DNA of 64,000 nucleotides, taken from assembly GCA_021234155.1 (NCBI GenBank), contig JAJEKV010000032.1, forward strand, positions 11,228,099 through 11,292,098, in the 5' to 3' direction. The position numbers and the translations under genes were made by a program. Shown in pieces: positions 45,941 through 57,056 of the stretch (position 1 is its first letter; every line of letters begins with the position of its first letter). The notes under the pieces were generated by a model. It saw only the letters and a program-made list of their open reading frames with translations. It did not search any database and was not told the origin of the DNA. Origin of the DNA: Isoetes taiwanensis (Eukaryota; Streptophyta; Lycopodiopsida; Isoetales; Isoetaceae).

Positions 45941-47338
45941 AACCCTGATACCCTGTATCCGCACCCATGAATGGATGTGCTTTCTATACTGCAAGAATTT
46001 CCTTGCATCTATTTTTTCTGACTCGTTTGCACTGATATACAATTGCAAGTTATGCCTAGTTTGCTATGAATTGAAGGTCGTGTTTTTGTTATTCATAAGA
46101 TATTTTTTACATAGTAATATGCTATTACCAAATCAACAATGAAATACTCAAGTGCAATAGGCAATATTCAAAGCCAATGCAACATACCCATACACCTCTA
46201 TAGTTTTCAAAATCTTACCAAAGCAACATAATAAGTCCAACCAACTGCCACTGCCATGATATTGTATATGTATGAAAATACTGTGCATTGGTAAAGCCAT
46301 GCTAAAATCGTAACAAATGCCATACAAAAAATTCCTTTTCATGAGACGAAAATGTTTATGCATTTTGGAGATTTGTAATGGCATATTGATCTTGTCATAA
46401 TCAATCAGCACTAACTAAGTTGAAGCCCTCTTTCTACCAGAATTAGCAGCTGTTCTCCTTTTGTATTTGTCAGGCTAGATGAATCAGTAATTTTCAAAGA
46501 AGATTTGCAGTCGCCTACTTAGTATTAATATTGCCCGAATCTGAGAACTCAAATTGCTGGTTTCTGTAGAGGTTTGTATTCCAACATACACATAATATAT
46601 TAGTATTGTGGCTCAGATTCCGAAGGCAACTTGACCCACCACAAGTTGGAACCGTAATTAAATTGGCCCTAGGTTTGTTTCTAAAGGGCATCCAGAACTC
46701 TGACATTTCTCTACAACCCAATTCTGATCTGCCACAGTACTCCCATCAGAAACTTTTAGTCTACGAAATACTAACAATTGTTGCAAGTATTCACTCCTGG
46801 ATGTGCTGATGGATATTTGCCTAGTCCACACATAAGAGCATCATCTTCCACCCACCACAGAATTCAGGCTTGCAAACTTCTAAATCCCTCTCAATGTTTT
46901 GTCTAAAAAAGTTGCTTTCACTGGCAGCATTTTCTGCTTTCTTTGGATTCAGTAGTTCATCTCATCAGATTAAGCAATCAAACTATAGCTGATCCAGTTC
47001 GGGAGAGTGGTTTGTCTGAACCTTCTATGCCATCTCACTTACTGACCAGTGATAAGGTATGATGCCCACGTTGGATTTGATGGTGCCAAAGGTTCTACCC
47101 AAAAGGCTGGAATTCGACTGTCAAATAATATTATAAAATTTGACTTTTGACTATTGAAGATGATCGTCAAGGAACTAGCATATTTAACAACTGCTGCCTG
47201 GCATGGTGAAAGTATCCCAAGCCCGCCTGACCTGGGAGTAGCCAAAGCATATATTACAATTTGTTCCTGCTAATGAATTTAAAAATTTGAATACTACAGT
47301 AAAGCATACTTCAACAATTGCTCCCATGTTAATACTGC
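45941..47338. other. Stretch without recognisable genes
   Basis: Short frames on both strands (45936-46142, 46148-46411, 46515-46809, 47039-47245) show no known domain and overlap one another. No repeats stand out. Confidence 0.4.
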
Positions 47339-48379
47339 TCACATAATAGTAGCGATAAACATCAGGTGGCAGTCCTTTGTAAACATCTTACACAAGACTG
47401 TTAACACTTTCTGCATGTGATCCACTCTGGTGAAGATCGGAAAGAAGATTCCTGCTTCTGCATTTGCAATAGCAATAGCAGCTGCATCAGTGTGGGCTGC
47501 CGTTGCTTCTTGACATTCTTCCTCCTCCACTGCTGCTTGAACACGTTCTATAACTGTACTAGTGATAACACCCCCATCCTGGTGCATGTCTAAATGGCAT
47601 TCGCAGTCAATTACCTTTGCTACAGTATGAATGGCCTCAACCATAACAACAGCAAACATTGATTAGATTTATAAATGAATATTTAATCTAATGGAAATAC
47701 AATAGCCATCTACAAAGTCAAACCAATGACCTTGCTTCTTTAATTTCTGGACTCGAATAGTCCGCAACTCGTTGAGCCTTTCTACATTAGCATTAGCTCG
47801 AGCTGCAGAATCATAAAACAAAACAAGTTACAAATGAGGTCTTCTAAGGCATAAGCAGCCTTAGTCTCATCCTGCCCCTTCTTGCCTTTTTCTCAGCAAG
47901 TAACTCCATTCTATCCATCTACAATGAACTGTACAAGTAACTTAGTAGCATGACATAAGTATAGCAATCCAAGAAGGCCACTTCCACTTGTAGCATCCTC
48001 TAGACAAATGCCACATTAACCTGCTAAAATTTTGTAAAAACTAAACATAGGCTCACTAATTGTTCTTAGGTCTGCTATTGGATCCCCAATGTTTCCAACT
48101 GCAGCTTCAAGATCCTTGGATTCGGTAGCCATGTTTTTATGCAGCTATTCATCTGGACATAATTATTCACCAACAGACCAATAAGGGGTCAACTGCCTTA
48201 TTCAAATAAGAGAAGAATTGATAGCTAACATACGTGAAATATACACCTGGAGTCATCAAGTATCTATTTGAATTTTAGCTGTGAAATAATTAATATACCT
48301 TGCATCTAGATATGTCTTTTGCAATCGCTCTGGCACTCCTTTCATCAGCCTCGTGATCTGCTTGTTCATATCTTTTATA

Positions 48380-48799
48380 TTGCTACATATTCTAAACGAG
48401 GTGCACCCTGGACCACCACAGTCGTCGGATCTGTCAATCCGATGGCCCAGACTGTATGTTGGAGCCTCTGGACACCTCTCGTTTCGATTATGCTCAATTA
48501 TGATTGGGGACACCTATGATTTTAAGATGTCGAATACGAGTTTGCCTAAGGTTTTGATGGTATATCGAGCCTCTATACGGTTTCACTTAAGCTTTTAGAA
48601 TATGAAATACGGGGATTCGAACCTCTACCAAAATAACTCAATGTCCTAATAAGACTACTTTAACCAATCTAACCAGTGAGCTAATGTGACTATTTTTTAT
48701 CTTAAATCTATGTTTTTTTTTATAATAACCCATTGAATTGTTTTAGGGATATGGTCTATGGTTTCAAGAATTATATCTATATCAAATCCCCCTGTTATT
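48380..48799 (-). repeat. tRNA-derived SINE plus flank, copy 1 of a 420-bp tandem duplication
   Basis: On the minus strand from 48690, a Pol III A-box-like ttagctcactggtta is followed ~60 bases later by a perfect B box GGTTCGAATCC (about 48622-48612). A ~230-base body then extends to about 48380. No anticodon-arm cloverleaf is preserved. The segment, plus ~110 bases beyond, is repeated exactly 420 bases downstream. Confidence 0.8.
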
Positions 48800-49219
48800 T
48801 TGCTACATATTCTAAACGAGGTGCACCCTGGACCACCACAGTCGTCGGATCTGTCAATCCGATGGCCCAGACTGTATGTTGGAGCCTCTGGACACCTCTC
48901 GTTTCGATTATGCTCAATTATGATTGGGGACACCTATGATTTTAAGATGTCGAATACGAGTTTGCCTAAGGTTTTGATGGTATATCGAGCCTCTATACGG
49001 TTTCACTTAAGCTTTTAGAATATGAAATACGGGGATTCGAACCTCTACCAAAATAACTCAATGTCCTAATAAGACTACTTTAACCAATCTAACCAGTGAG
49101 CTAATGTGACTATTTTTTATCTTAAATCTATGTTTTTTTTTATAATAACCCATTGAATTGTTTTAGGGATATGGTCTATGGTTTCAAGAATTATATCTAT
49201 ATCAAATCCCCCTGGAACC
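48800..49219 (-). repeat. SINE plus flank, copy 2 of the 420-bp tandem duplication
   Basis: Base-for-base copy of the preceding 420 bases as far as can be read (for example lines starting 48421 and 48841 agree throughout). After it a third partial start (cccctgttattttgctacatattc, to 49242) marks the duplication junction. Confidence 0.93.
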
Positions 49220-49707
49220 CCCTGTTATTTTGCTACATATTCATAAAGTAAGCATCTAACATATGGGAAATGTCTGCAAGGAGAGCTTCAGAGAGAATAC
49301 CGCTTCACAGAGAGTACCTTCTGCCTAAGTTCTGCAGCCTTCTGTCTTCTCTTTTTCCTCCAAATGCGATTGCGCATGATCTTCAACTGCTTATCTACAA
49401 TGTTTGAGGCAGCAGCAACTTGTTCAAACTCTGCTGATCCATCAACAAGGTGTTTGATGGGAAACAACAAGATTTGAATTGCTTCCTGCAGATCATTTGC
49501 AGCTTCCTTTGCCAAAGCCTCTGCTGGATCACTTCCTTCTGCCAGGTCAATAGCATCACCCAATACTTCATCTGCGAGTCGCTCTACTTCAATAAAACTA
49601 CTGATTTCTACTCTTCTATGCTGTAACCAAGATAGACATGATCGTCAATATTTTTATATAAAACACCTGAAAGTGACAAACAATGCAGGGCAAACAGTAT
49701 TCCCATA

Positions 49708-50096
49708 GGAGCGCCGTATTCCTACTCCGGGAAGTGGTAAACCCGGACACATGTCCGGGTTTACCACTGCTGCTCAGTTTCAAGCTCAAGAACAACGGTT
49801 TCTGCATGTTTTTTCACTGATCTTGCTTGATTCATGCTCAAATCTCTTGCTCTTTTGATAGAATGAGGTTTTTAGGGGCTGCCAAGGTGATTCCAATGGT
49901 GTTTGAATCGGATTGAACCGTTCAGTAAGCTGATTGCAAGCTCTATTCAAAGATTAGCATGCCAAAACACAGTCCCACGCTCAGTTCACCGCGTGGTTAT
50001 CCCAGCCAAAAAAAAGTGGTTAACCCGGACATGACAGTGGTAAACCCGGACATGTGTCCGGGTTTACCACTTCCCAGAGTAGGAATACGGCGCTCC
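49708..50096. mobile_element. 389-bp MITE with perfect 9-bp TSD (Mutator-type)
   Basis: Starts GGAGCGCCGTATTCCTACTC and ends with its complement, with TIR arms of about 60 bases that also contain the internal palindrome GGTAAACCCGGACACATGTC. The flanks ATTCCCATA (49699-49707 and 50097-50105) are identical. The right arm carries an extra partial copy of the aacccggacatg phrase (50033-50050). It inserted upstream of the 49605 exon-like piece. Confidence 0.95.
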
Positions 50097-50105
50097 ATTC
50101 CCATA

Positions 50106-50890
50106 TACAAACCAAAGAAGCAAATTGAAACAAATCCACACACAACTTTTAGCAGCGCCAGTTTGTTTACTAGGTCAAGACGATGTTGAGGGAAGCGAGG
50201 AGTATCTTAGATATGCTGCAGAGAAGATATGAGAAGAAAGGGGGCCGGAATTGGCCATTGTCCGAGAGGCTGGATTGGCGTAGATGATGGCAGAGGTCAT
50301 CGCAACATGGTTTCTAAGATTTTGCAGAAAATGGATTTCAAGTTTTTTTCCCCTTTTAAAGGATTGAAATTTATATTTTGTATAAAATTGTATTGAATTG
50401 AATAATTTTTTATGGCCAACTCCAAGACCAACAGGCCTATTTTTCTAGAATGCTAATTTGAACATACTAATATCACATTCATATTGCAACCTGGTCCAAT
50501 GCCGGCTATTAGCAGAATTTGGCAAGGCAAGAAGAAAGAAATTTTAACATCTACTAAAGACCAAATACCTCATTGGAAAGGCAAAAGAAAGCATTTTTAA
50601 CGTCTACTAAAGATCAAATAACTCATTGGAAAGGCAAAAGAAAGCATTTTTAAACTCATTAATAGAATTTGGCAAGGCAAAAGAAAGCATTTTGAACGGC
50701 TATTAAAGACCCCACACTATGGGAATTCACCTTACAATGCATGTCTCATATGGGAGCCACCACACTATGGGAATTCACTATGGGAATTCACCTTACAATG
50801 CATGTCTCATATGGACATTTATATGTGATCATAACATTTTAAGTTTAAAGTGAATCCATTCTTATCAACTCCAACGTCCCCATGTGGCTT
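50106..50890. repeat. Intergenic with local tandem repeats
   Basis: Between about 50540 and 50720 a ~55-base phrase containing ggcaaaagaaagcattttta is repeated three times. At 50711-50816 the phrase ccttacaatgcatgtctcat with gggaattcac is duplicated. The start of the stretch (50110-50330) may include a 5' exon of the minus-strand U11/U12-like relic, but I cannot support one. Confidence 0.55.
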
Positions 50891-50946
50891 TTCATCTTGT
50901 GCCATAAGTTTCAATATGACTCTTCATCTTGTGCCATAAGTTTCAA
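50891..50946 (-). repeat. 32-bp direct repeat across the SULTR stop codon
   Basis: ttcatcttgtgccataagtt occurs at 50891 and 50923. On the minus strand the last codons of the SULTR ORF (KLMAQDE) are therefore repeated just past its stop at 50911-50913. The current C-terminus may be the product of a small duplication. Confidence 0.9.
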
Positions 50947-52818
50947 ACATGCTTGGGAAGCAAGCTCTACAGTCGGATAAATAGTTCCATCACCTAGTAG
51001 TCTTACAAATGAAGATACAACAAGTTTTTCCAGTACATCTTTACTTGGGTTAGCAATGAATAGTTTCACTCCATTGCATTTCAGATTGCCATAGATTTGC
51101 TCAAGTGCTTGAATGCCAGAAGTGTCAATTGCGGTAACAGGAGAGAAGTCCAAAACCATAAATTGATATTTTGATTCTGTGTTCTCGACATACCTTGTTA
51201 CTTTCTCTCGAATGTAATTAGCATTCAGAAAATATATAGCGCCATCGATGCGTAAGGAAATGAGCCTGGGAACTTGGATAGCATCAGAATAATGTTCAAT
51301 GTTGCAATAAAGGCCGCTCTTAGGCATCCTTCCTAAAAGAGAAATGTGTGGTCTAGTAGTATGCAAAAGAATCCTTAACATGGAAATGATGACGGCAATT
51401 GCTATACCCATGGGAACACTGATAAAAAGAACACCGAAAAATGCACCCAAGTAAGCTACAAAGTCGAACTTGTCTACTTTCCATAAGCTATATGCTTTAC
51501 CTAGATCCACTAGCCGAATGAGTGTAGCAAATATGAGGGAAGCAAGGATGGCATTTGGCGTGTAATAAAATAGAGGTATAAGAAAGAGGAGTGTAAACAC
51601 AACACAAGTAGCAAGGACAATATTGCAGGCTGTTGTTCTTCCTCCTACAGCAACATTGAGAGCAGTGCGAGAAAGTCCACCTGTTGTGATAAAACAAGAG
51701 CTAAATGATCCAAAGACATTAGCTAGTCCAATAGCTATCATCTCTTTGTTCCCATCAAGATGGTAACCCCTGAGAAATGCAAATGTCCTTCCAACAGCAA
51801 TGGCTTCCATTAGAGCAACCAAAGCACCCATAGCTCCAATCTTTAGGGCAGATAAGACAAGAGGGCCATGGAAAATAAGTTTATGAAGAGATGACGGATT
51901 AACTCCTTTAGGCTGGTGGCCAATAATGCGAAGATGAGAATGAGCATGAGTTAACCAGACACAGAGTGTACTGATGATAACACCAGTGAGGGGAGCGAGA
52001 GCAGAGACCCAGAACATAATCTTGTTACCTCTATTGGCGTAAAATTTAGTGGTCAAGAGATAGGTAACAAAACATATAGAGAATGTTATGGGTACCCAGT
52101 TGAAATCATGGGTATCCCTAAAGATAGACCTTAGCATAGAAATGGTATCCATATTAGTTGCAAAATGTTGCAATCCTAACATTTCTTTGAGCTGTATAAT
52201 GCATGACATGGTGGCAGCGCCAGAGACAAAACCCAACACTCCAGCATGAGATAACCAGTCCAACAGAAATCCAAATCTGAGTGCTCCAAGTCCAGCCATG
52301 ATAATTCCGCTAAAAAATGTAGCAGTGAATGTTAAGTAAAGATGCTCTTTTGGGTTTTGCACCGGATCAATTTCAGATCTTAGCATGCCTCCGATCACAA
52401 TTGATACAATTGCAACAGGGCCAACAATAAGCTCTTTAGAAGTTGTAAATATGGCGAAGATCATCGGAGGAACAAAAGCACAATACAGCCCAACAATAGT
52501 AGGCACATTCAATAATTTCCCATATGCAATACCTTGCGGAATTGACAGGCTTGCCACTGTCAATCCTGCTAGCAAGTCTGCTCTTAAATCTGTCAGTGTA
52601 TAATTCCACATCCAACTCAATATCGGAAACACATACTGTACCCCTAGTATGCACTTTCTCGATGGCTTTTGATCCTTGAAATGGCGTAATGGATCATCCG
52701 GAAAGAAGATTTCCTTCGCCGTCATAGAAATCTTACTCAACGAGTTGCTTGATTTCAAAATTGGCACTTTGTGAACTTCACCTTCATTGCTTGATGTCGA
52801 AATCGCCATTTTCTTCAC
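50911..52818 (-). CDS. Sulfate transporter of the SULTR family (SLC26/SulP), intronless
   Basis: Intact 635-residue ORF for a proton-coupled sulfate carrier of the plasma membrane or an endomembrane. An N-terminal cytosolic tail (1-75) precedes about 10-12 hydrophobic segments (75-485). The SulP signature region is clear: SLSIPQGIAYGKLLNVPTIV (91-110), GLYCAFVPP (110-118) and KELIVGPVAIVS (128-139). A C-terminal STAS domain (about 515-632) holds LDFSPVTAIDTSG (556-568), with the phosphorylatable Thr/Ser pair that controls activity in family members. Length is normal for SULTR (about 630-680). The start at residue 1 or the next Met (4) is open. Plant SULTR genes usually have many introns, so a single exon hints at a retrocopy. 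Upstream (52860-53110) are tandem AT-rich repeats. A 117-bp piece of this gene recurs at 61825-61941. The subgroup cannot be set with certainty. Confidence 0.93.
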   Translation of the reverse strand: MKKMAISTSSNEGEVHKVPILKSSNSLSKISMTAKEIFFPDDPLRHFKDQKPSRKCILGVQYVFPILSWMWNYTLTDLRADLLAGLTVASLSIPQGIAYGKLLNVPTIVGLYCAFVPPMIFAIFTTSKELIVGPVAIVSIVIGGMLRSEIDPVQNPKEHLYLTFTATFFSGIIMAGLGALRFGFLLDWLSHAGVLGFVSGAATMSCIIQLKEMLGLQHFATNMDTISMLRSIFRDTHDFNWVPITFSICFVTYLLTTKFYANRGNKIMFWVSALAPLTGVIISTLCVWLTHAHSHLRIIGHQPKGVNPSSLHKLIFHGPLVLSALKIGAMGALVALMEAIAVGRTFAFLRGYHLDGNKEMIAIGLANVFGSFSSCFITTGGLSRTALNVAVGGRTTACNIVLATCVVFTLLFLIPLFYYTPNAILASLIFATLIRLVDLGKAYSLWKVDKFDFVAYLGAFFGVLFISVPMGIAIAVIISMLRILLHTTRPHISLLGRMPKSGLYCNIEHYSDAIQVPRLISLRIDGAIYFLNANYIREKVTRYVENTESKYQFMVLDFSPVTAIDTSGIQALEQIYGNLKCNGVKLFIANPSKDVLEKLVVSSFVRLLGDGTIYPTVELASQACLKLMAQDEESY

Positions 52819-52904
52819 AATTCTTGGCCGTGATGCATAAAAATCATAAGGAAAAAGGATGATCTAGTCTAGCAGATAATAGAGATGGGCATTCCATTCT
52901 TCTT

Positions 52905-53105
52905 ATATCGGAAATTTTAAGCTAAAATAAAATAAATCTTTTATCGGCATTCGATTCTTCTTATATCGCAAATTTTAAGCTAAAATAAAATAAATCTTTA
53001 TTGGCATTCCATTCTTCTTATATCGCAAATTTTAAGCTAAAATAAATTGAAGATAAAGCTATATCGCAGATTTTAAGCTAAAATAAATTGAGGATAAAGC
53101 TAAAA
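52905..53105. repeat. ~58-bp tandem repeats upstream of SULTR
   Basis: Units containing ggcattccattcttcttata and ttttaagctaaaataaa are repeated three to four times with small deletions, immediately upstream of the transporter's start. They may lie in its promoter or 5' UTR. Confidence 0.85.
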
Positions 53106-53320
53106 TAAAATGAATCTTTATCTTCAAAGGTAAATCCGTTTTGAAGCTATTACTGAGATTCTTTTATAAAATAGAAAAACTTTTGGGGTTTTAGATTTAT
53201 TATTCTGTCTGATGATGCACACCAGTTTTAGGGTTTTACGGTTTAGAAACGAGCAAGCCGGGTTCAAAAGATGTCTATTTCTCGTGAAGAAGCCCAAATT
53301 CACAATCTTTTGTTTCAATG
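53100..53320. repeat. Direct repeat, copy 1 (partner at 57590-57840)
   Basis: Shares with 57590-57840 the order: aatctttatcttcaaag, cttttataaaatagaaaaa, ttttggggttttag, gatgcac, atgtctatttctcgtgaaga, caatcttttg. The copies are about 4.5 kb apart in the same orientation, with indels. It could be a segmental duplication of the SULTR upstream region or decayed element ends. Confidence 0.8.
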
Positions 53321-53505
53321 CCATAGCTAGCTTTTGTTTTTTGTGTTATTAGACGGTATAGGGGTGTTTCTGTTACCATAGCTAGGTTTTGTTTTTGTGT
53401 TATTAGATGGGTTTTGTTGCCATAGCTAGATTTTGTTTTTGGGCTAGGTTTTGTTTTTGTGTTATTAGAGGGGTTCTGTTGCCATAGCTAGATTTTTTTT
53501 TTGTT
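53316..53505. repeat. ~40-bp tandem repeats (ccatagctaggttttgttttt)
   Basis: A phrase like ttgccatagctagattttgt followed by tttgtgttattaga recurs about four times. No coding potential. Confidence 0.75.
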
Positions 53506-55990
53506 TGTTTAGACAGCAATCAGAGAGGGCTCTAATGTTGTATACTCTGGTGCTTCCTATTTTGGCAGGGGTTGTACATGAACCTTATCCAGAATGGTGT
53601 TTTCTTATCTGAAATGTTGTTTCCTGAATTTGGAGGGGTTCAAATCCCTAGGATGCATCTCCTCTAAGATCTAAATCTGCTGCAGGTGAGGCAAGGGCAG
53701 TGTTGGGCAAACTTTTTAGGTCCCATCGAAAAATTTCCCACGGTTACTTTAGCCTGTCGAATATCTTGTGTTTAGAGCCGGAACTGTCTATTGTCTTAAT
53801 AGAAAACCACAATACATTAACTTGAGACCGGAAAATTTTCAATTCCAAACGGTTGGTTTATAGTGTTCCCCAGAATTTGCCCAACACGGGTCAAGGGGCC
53901 CCTAAAAAGTAGAGCCACATCAAGGGGTGTCTAGATCTAATGCAATTGCCATGGTTAAAGGGCCCTTAAAAAGTAGAGCCACATCAAGGGGTCAGACGCT
54001 CTGACGTGGGGCCAGGATCCCATGCCGTGGCATATTCCATTGAATATCCTTGCATCTAACGGCTAAGAATCCATAACACATGAGTTCATCCATGAAATAA
54101 AATTCTAGTAGGTTTTCCACTTGTTGTTTAATCAAAATACCAGTTTGCATGCAATGGATTGTAGCCCAATATATTATAGTATAGATGAATTATAGGCCAA
54201 GCTTAGATGCTCGTGGTGCATTGATAAATTGTAATTTAATTTGAGCTCTAGCATTACAAACAAGAGATTAGATAGGAAGGAGGATTTATAATTCTTATTT
54301 GTATTTTTTGTGTGCAGAAATTGTACTCAATTTGTGTATTTTCATGGATTAAGACTGATATATGGCTATGTTGCTCAACTGGGTCATTTTTTCAAATAAA
54401 GAAAATCCCAAACTCAAGCATTTATGCGTCTGTTTGATCACACTTAATGCTAAGAAGGGATCCCTTTGAGTCATTGGAGCACTTTGTTGCTGTTGACAAA
54501 CCTAAAACTTGATGGTAAGGAGTTTGGACTAGGTTTGAGTCATTCGTTATCACAAGGCAGGTTTGAGTCATTGGAGCACTACGTTGCTTTGCCCTGGGCT
54601 CCTTTGATAACGTGAGGTCTAAGGAGTCTTGATCCACAGGATAGGGTTCCATAGAACTCTCATATTCTCATATTGAGTCTCTTGTGGGATAAACTAGTTA
54701 CATAAGCAAATCTTCTGCAGCCTACAATTTCAATCCTGAATTCTCAAACAAGAATTATTAGACTAAGATTTGCATAGCTATCTGTATGTTCAAAGCACTA
54801 TGTAAGGCAATTTGCAAGGATTGTTGCAGTTTGCAAAACGACTACACTAACTATATTCCATCATTCAACTTAAGGCAAGAGGCAGACTAAAAAAAAAAGG
54901 AAGCAGCCCAAGGAAACCATATCTTATTGATGCAGAATGAACACCTTTGACTTGGATAAGAGAAGATTGGAAGTATTTGATCATGGGCAAGCATATTTTG
55001 TAAAGTCTGATCCATGTATATTTCTAGCATGTTGTGTCTTAAATCTTCAAGGCATTAGCAATAAGGAATTCCTATATCCAAGGATATTACTCATCATTTG
55101 CTGGAAACATGCAATAAACAGCGATACTTGTGAGCAATCCTTGGGCTTATAAGTCAGATCAAACATACATGGGTTGCATATTTCTAAGCTTAGGGAAATT
55201 AGGCAGGACATGAACAGATTGTTCAGATCAAGTTTCAATTTGATGTTATAGGAAGTGCCCTTGTTGATATGTATATGATATGATATGGACAACATGGTGA
55301 ATGTTTTCCATGTTGGACTCTATATGGCAAGAAATTAGGCTTCACGAGAGTCTGTTGTATGAGGAGGGTTATGAGGAGGGCATTTATACAGGTTGATCGT
55401 ATGGAGATGATCGAACCAATTGCTAAGGTCTTGCTGTAGTCTTGTGTTGTAATGCGATTGAGAATTTGGTTAATGAGTTTGACTTTTTAACCAAAATTTT
55501 TGGCTCCTGATACAAACTATGAAGAATAACCTCAACCAAAAGCAAAGAAGTATGGTGTAGGGTGTTACGCTGCCAGTGTTGAAACCACTTTGTATTGGAT
55601 AAAGTAGTGGAGGGTGATGTCCTGCCAGTAGTGGTGACAATGGTAGCATGTGGTGTGTGGTACATGTTGTACTACTATGATGTGGTGGAGGGCTGCTGCC
55701 AATGGTCTTGTTGTACTATGTGCTGTATGTGGTAGTAGCTTGTGTTGTGTGGTGTGTGATTGTGATCTTCCATCAATATGTGGCTTATAATGTTAGGAGG
55801 CTGACATATATAGCGTGTTTGTGTTGCAGACTATGGCAAACTCATAAAGGAATGGATGGGTGCAACATCAGCTAGCTAGGTTTGATAGCTACAAGCAATG
55901 ATTGCAAGTGAGGATAGAAAGAGAGATGTCAATAGATAGAAAGATTGGGTTGATAGAGTAAAAAGCATCAGATATTAGAGGTTATTTACA
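53506..55990. other. Stretch without recognisable genes
   Basis: Short frames (54422-54652 minus, 54937-55152 plus, 55047-55295 minus, 55423-55665 minus) have no recognised domains. A direct phrase (aaaaagtagagccacatcaaggggt) occurs at about 53905 and 53968. It may include promoter sequence for the gene at 56003. Confidence 0.4.
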
Positions 55991-56002
55991 CAGCAGTCAA
56001 TC

Positions 56003-57056
56003 ATGATGGCAATTTCAAAAGCAGAGGGTGTCCATGTTCTAAGTGAACTGAAGGATGAAGAGCTAAATGGTATAGTGTTGCCTAGGCTGAGTAAATTGAA
56101 CACGGAACTAGCAAAAACTGAAACTGAGCTAAGGGCACATGAAGCCTTACTTCTGGAGTTGCAACCTCGAGAATGTAGTGGGCTTGATACTCCACTTCCA
56201 ATGCTTCCTGAGGCAGAAGAAGAGGGTGATGAAGGTTGCCCATATTGTGAATGGTGTCTAAAATGGGAGGGTATATCGTTGCCAGTTGTCATAGTAGAAT
56301 GCAGTCACCAGTATCACATTCCATGTTTGTCACACCATTTTGAGACCATTTTAGGTAAATGTTATCATCTCTAACCTTGTTTGCAAGCTTCAATGTATTG
56401 GATTTGTTTTGTAGACACGTTAGAACCTGCTACAACCCTGGTTGTGCCCACATGATGTCTGAGACATGGCTTTTGGCTTTTGGTATTCAAGTGATACCAC
56501 AAGAATCAATGAACAAGTAAGTAAATTAACTAATATTTTTGATGTTGTCAGAGGTTTATTAATCTAGTGCTTGCAGAATTGTAGGAATCTGAGACCAAGG
56601 AAATTCAACTTCTAATGATGCCTTGATCGAATAAGAGACTGGAAGATACTACCTGAGTGCACTTAGAATTCAGTCCATTGGTACTTTAAAGTCGATCCCA
56701 CTTGCTAACATCGGCGAGAATCCAAAACAAAATTTGGGTAGTGAATTGAATGCCATCGCGTCAAGTAAGTTACAGTGCCACACAAATGATTTATATATTC
56801 ACATTTCTCTTTGATCTTTGATCTTCCTCATCTCAATTATGTTGCAGATATATATCTTACTGCAAATCATGATGAAGAGATTTTCAATGTAGAAGAAGCT
56901 CCTACAACTGTTGTAGAACGAAACATTAATTCCCCTGAAATTCACTCTGTATGGGATCCTGCACCAGATAAAAGTTTTGCTGCTGAACATGAGCCACAGA
57001 CAGATGCAGGTGATGAAGTTGACAAAGAAGCTCAACAAAAAAGGAAAGTAGTGAAA
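56003..57056 (+). CDS. Small coiled-coil / RING-like zinc protein, multi-exon
   Basis: Exon 1 (56003 to about 56353) encodes a coiled coil (VLPRLSKLNTELAKTETELR) and then a zinc motif, CEWCLKWEG...VIVECSHQYHIPC. This has the same Cys/His order as the minus-strand gene of the 23-30 kb transposon (CCACG...LSCDHEYHVAC), and both are followed at a comparable place by a GGTAAATG splice donor. A following block near 56420 (CYNPGCAHMMSETWLLAFGI) supplies two more Cys but does not join in frame by the obvious acceptor. A last exon after a clear ttgcag acceptor (about 56848-57056) encodes an acidic tail ending KRKVVK. Part of the gene may be frameshifted. The molecular function is unknown; RING-like folds often bind E2 enzymes. 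Confidence 0.5.

Larger units (their letters stand above)
47400..49605 (-). pseudogene. U11/U12 snRNP 59K (PDCD7)-like gene, probably decayed
   Basis: A series of minus-strand exon-like pieces. 49605-49318 has EVLGDAIDLAEGSDPAEALA then a basic coiled coil, ending at a good donor. 48360-48303 has MKGVPERLQKTYLDAR before a donor. About 48131-48020 has DLEAAVGNIGDPIADLR. 47815-47720 has VERLNELRTIRVQKLKKQGH. 47660-47430 has ERVQAAVEEEECQEATAA. The RxxxLKKQGH and ERVQAAVEEEE blocks recall the plant homologue of the minor-spliceosome U11/U12-59K protein. The stretch after QGH, which should continue with acidic residues, is degenerate, and the piece near 47430 runs into unrelated sequence. The family name comes from memory of conserved motifs and is tentative. 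A SINE duplication sits in the intron between the first two pieces. Confidence 0.42.

Noticed and set aside
48600-48690. A tRNA gene on the minus strand
   Set aside because: A and B boxes are present, but no acceptor or anticodon stem forms, and the unit continues into a 230-bp body. It is a SINE head.
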